Shown one piece after another: positions 62,923 to 64,000 of a stretch of 64,000 nucleotides of DNA; position 1 is the stretch's first letter, and each line of letters begins with the position of its first letter. This DNA comes from Thermoleophilia bacterium (lineage in GTDB: Bacteria > Actinomycetota > Thermoleophilia > RBG-16-64-13), in contig JAOSKU010000001.1 in assembly GCA_027493445.1 (NCBI GenBank), positions 2,314,822 to 2,378,821 of the forward strand, given 5' to 3'. The translations under genes were made by a program, and so were the position numbers. The notes beneath the pieces are model-generated. The model made no database searches and had not been told where the DNA came from. It saw only the letters and a program-made list of their open reading frames with translations.

Positions 62923-64000
62923 TCACGATTTCAGCAGCTCCCGAGCGATGACCAGACGCTGGATCTCCGAGGTACCCTCATAGATCTCGGTGATCTTGGC
63001 ATCGCGATAGTAACGCTCCACCGGGAACTCCTTGGTGTAGCCGTAGCCACCCAGGACCTGCACGGCCTCGGCGGTGTGGCGCCGGGCCATCTCGCTGGCG
63101 AACAGCTTCGCTTTCGCCCCTTCGGCCGTGTGGGGAAGGCCACTCATCTTGAGCCAGGCGGCCCGGTAGGTGAGAAGTCGAGCGGCGTCGATATCCTTGT
63201 CCATGTCGGCCAGCTTCCACTGGATGGCCTGAAAGTCGGCGATCAGCTGGCCGAACTGCTGCCGCTGCCCGGCGTAAGCCAGGGCTGTATCCAGACCGGC
63301 TTGAGCGATCCCGATAGCCTGGGCGGCAATGCCGATCCGCCCGCCGTCGAGCGTCTTCATGGCGATGACGAACCCCTCGCCCTCGGCGCCCAGCCGCGCG
63401 CTCTCGGCAACGCGCACGTTTTCGAGCACGAGGCCACGGGTCGACGAGCTATTCAGCCCCAGCTTCTCTTCCTCCCGGCCCAGCGCAAGACCCTCGGTCG
63501 CGGCATCGACGAGGAAAGCCGTTACCCCTTGGGCGCCGCTCCCGGGCGGGCCGGTTCGGGCCATGACGACGAAAAGCCCGGCAAAGCCGGCGTTGGTGAT
63601 GAACTGCTTCGCGCCGTTCAGCAGGTAGCCGTCGCCGTCTCTACGGGCCGAAGTGACAATGGAGGCCGCGTCCGAGCCCGATCCCGGCTCGGTAAGGGCG
63701 TAGGCACCCAGCACCTCCCCCGAAGCCAGGCGAGACACCCACACCTGCTTCTGCTCCTGTGTGCCGAACTCCAGGATCGGCAGCGTGGCGAGCGAAGTGT
63801 TTACCGCCACGGCCACGCCCACTCCCGCATCGGCCCGCGAAAGCTCCTCGATTACCAGGATGAAGCTGAGGTAGTCCGCCCCCGCGCCCCCATACTCTTC
63901 CGGTACGCAGACGCCAAGCAGCCCCAGCTCCCCAAGCTCGGCCAGCAGGTCCATGGGCACCACGTGCTCCCGGTCCCACTCGCGCGCCCGCGGCGCGATG
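62923..64000 (-). CDS. Acyl-CoA dehydrogenase (5' end outside window)
   Basis: Flavoprotein dehydrogenase, open to the right edge of the window. FAD/substrate signatures GAYALTEPGSGSDAASIVTSA and GDGYLLNGAKQFITNA, the quaternary QFGQLIADFQAIQWKLADM, and the catalytic-Glu region EIYEGTSEIQRLVIAREL at the C-terminus. The visible part starts within the N-terminal domain (LAELGELGLLGVCVPEEYGGAGADYL). Co-directional with the mutase subunit and enoyl-CoA hydratase genes. Confidence 0.94.
   Translation of the reverse strand, partial: IAPRAREWDREHVVPMDLLAELGELGLLGVCVPEEYGGAGADYLSFILVIEELSRADAGVGVAVAVNTSLATLPILEFGTQEQKQVWVSRLASGEVLGAYALTEPGSGSDAASIVTSARRDGDGYLLNGAKQFITNAGFAGLFVVMARTGPPGSGAQGVTAFLVDAATEGLALGREEEKLGLNSSSTRGLVLENVRVAESARLGAEGEGFVIAMKTLDGGRIGIAAQAIGIAQAGLDTALAYAGQRQQFGQLIADFQAIQWKLADMDKDIDAARLLTYRAAWLKMSGLPHTAEGAKAKLFASEMARRHTAEAVQVLGGYGYTKEFPVERYYRDAKITEIYEGTSEIQRLVIARELLKS

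Overview
The window reads as one continuous chromosomal segment of a high-GC bacterium. GTG and TTG starts are frequent, genes are packed head to tail with 1 to 25 base overlaps, lipoproteins and wall proteins carry threonine-rich linkers, and two exported proteins carry S-layer homology (SLH) repeats. Together with a siroheme-type (Ahb) heme branch, a tungstate transporter and a cytochrome c biogenesis gene, this suggests a deep-branching, anaerobic or microaerobic Actinomycetota. That placement is inference; no rRNA gene is present. There is no sign of a prophage, plasmid, CRISPR array or intact IS transposase.

Layout. 1-8187 (minus) is a tetrapyrrole operon: ccsB, precorrin-2 dehydrogenase, hemA, hemC, cobA-hemD fusion, hemB and a radical-SAM heme synthase (ahbD-like), i.e. 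glutamyl-tRNA to uroporphyrinogen III to siroheme to heme, plus heme delivery to cytochromes c. 8488-16366 (minus) is a molybdenum/tungsten block: mop, a small Cys-tailed protein, a probable Mo/W-cofactor riboswitch with attenuator, tupABC, a mobA-mobB fusion, moaA, a moaC-MOSC fusion and mog. 17126-19139 holds a stand-alone VirB11-like ATPase and a 3D-domain wall enzyme, followed by ligA. 21535-25363 carries cytochromes, Cys-rich small proteins and an HD-GYP response regulator. 25556-31077 has a broken PAP2 gene, a hybrid histidine kinase, a 52-residue conserved protein, tRNA-Arg(CCT), a GYD protein and a HAD phosphatase. 31140-34550 is an ABC-2 exporter, and 34737-36943 a ddl/aminotransferase pair. 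37065-43925 contains housekeeping and envelope genes (pcm, acyP, HtrA-like protease, SLH deacetylase, uppP, a metallo-hydrolase). 44157-48737 has bioY, birA, a VanW protein and an ECF-like sigma factor.

48757-55475 (minus) is a seven-gene cluster of zinc-ribbon membrane proteins, an SPFH protein with two zinc ribbons, a DUF2207-type membrane protein and a small helical protein. It resembles an enlarged version of the Bacillus YdjGHI/PspA membrane-stress module, and a PspC/LiaF-like pair lies nearby (59099-60534). It is the best candidate here for a poorly described system. A bacterial release-factor-like (baeRF/Vms1-like) gene and a PolX polymerase separate the two. The right end encodes enoyl-CoA hydratase, a B12-binding mutase subunit and acyl-CoA dehydrogenase.

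Two genome-level features stand out. First, a palindromic intergenic repeat family occurs at about twelve places. Full-length copies have ends near CAGGCTGTTGAA, a central GTAGC/GCTAC hairpin and internal units of about 57 bp. Three copies supply the TAG stop codon of the neighbouring gene. Second, at least seven single-base frameshifts interrupt otherwise intact genes (tupB, the histidine kinase, an aminotransferase, vanW twice, PAP2 twice). Six lie in or beside G or C runs, and five of those are one base short in a run of five or six. This points to homopolymer miscalls rather than real decay for most of them.
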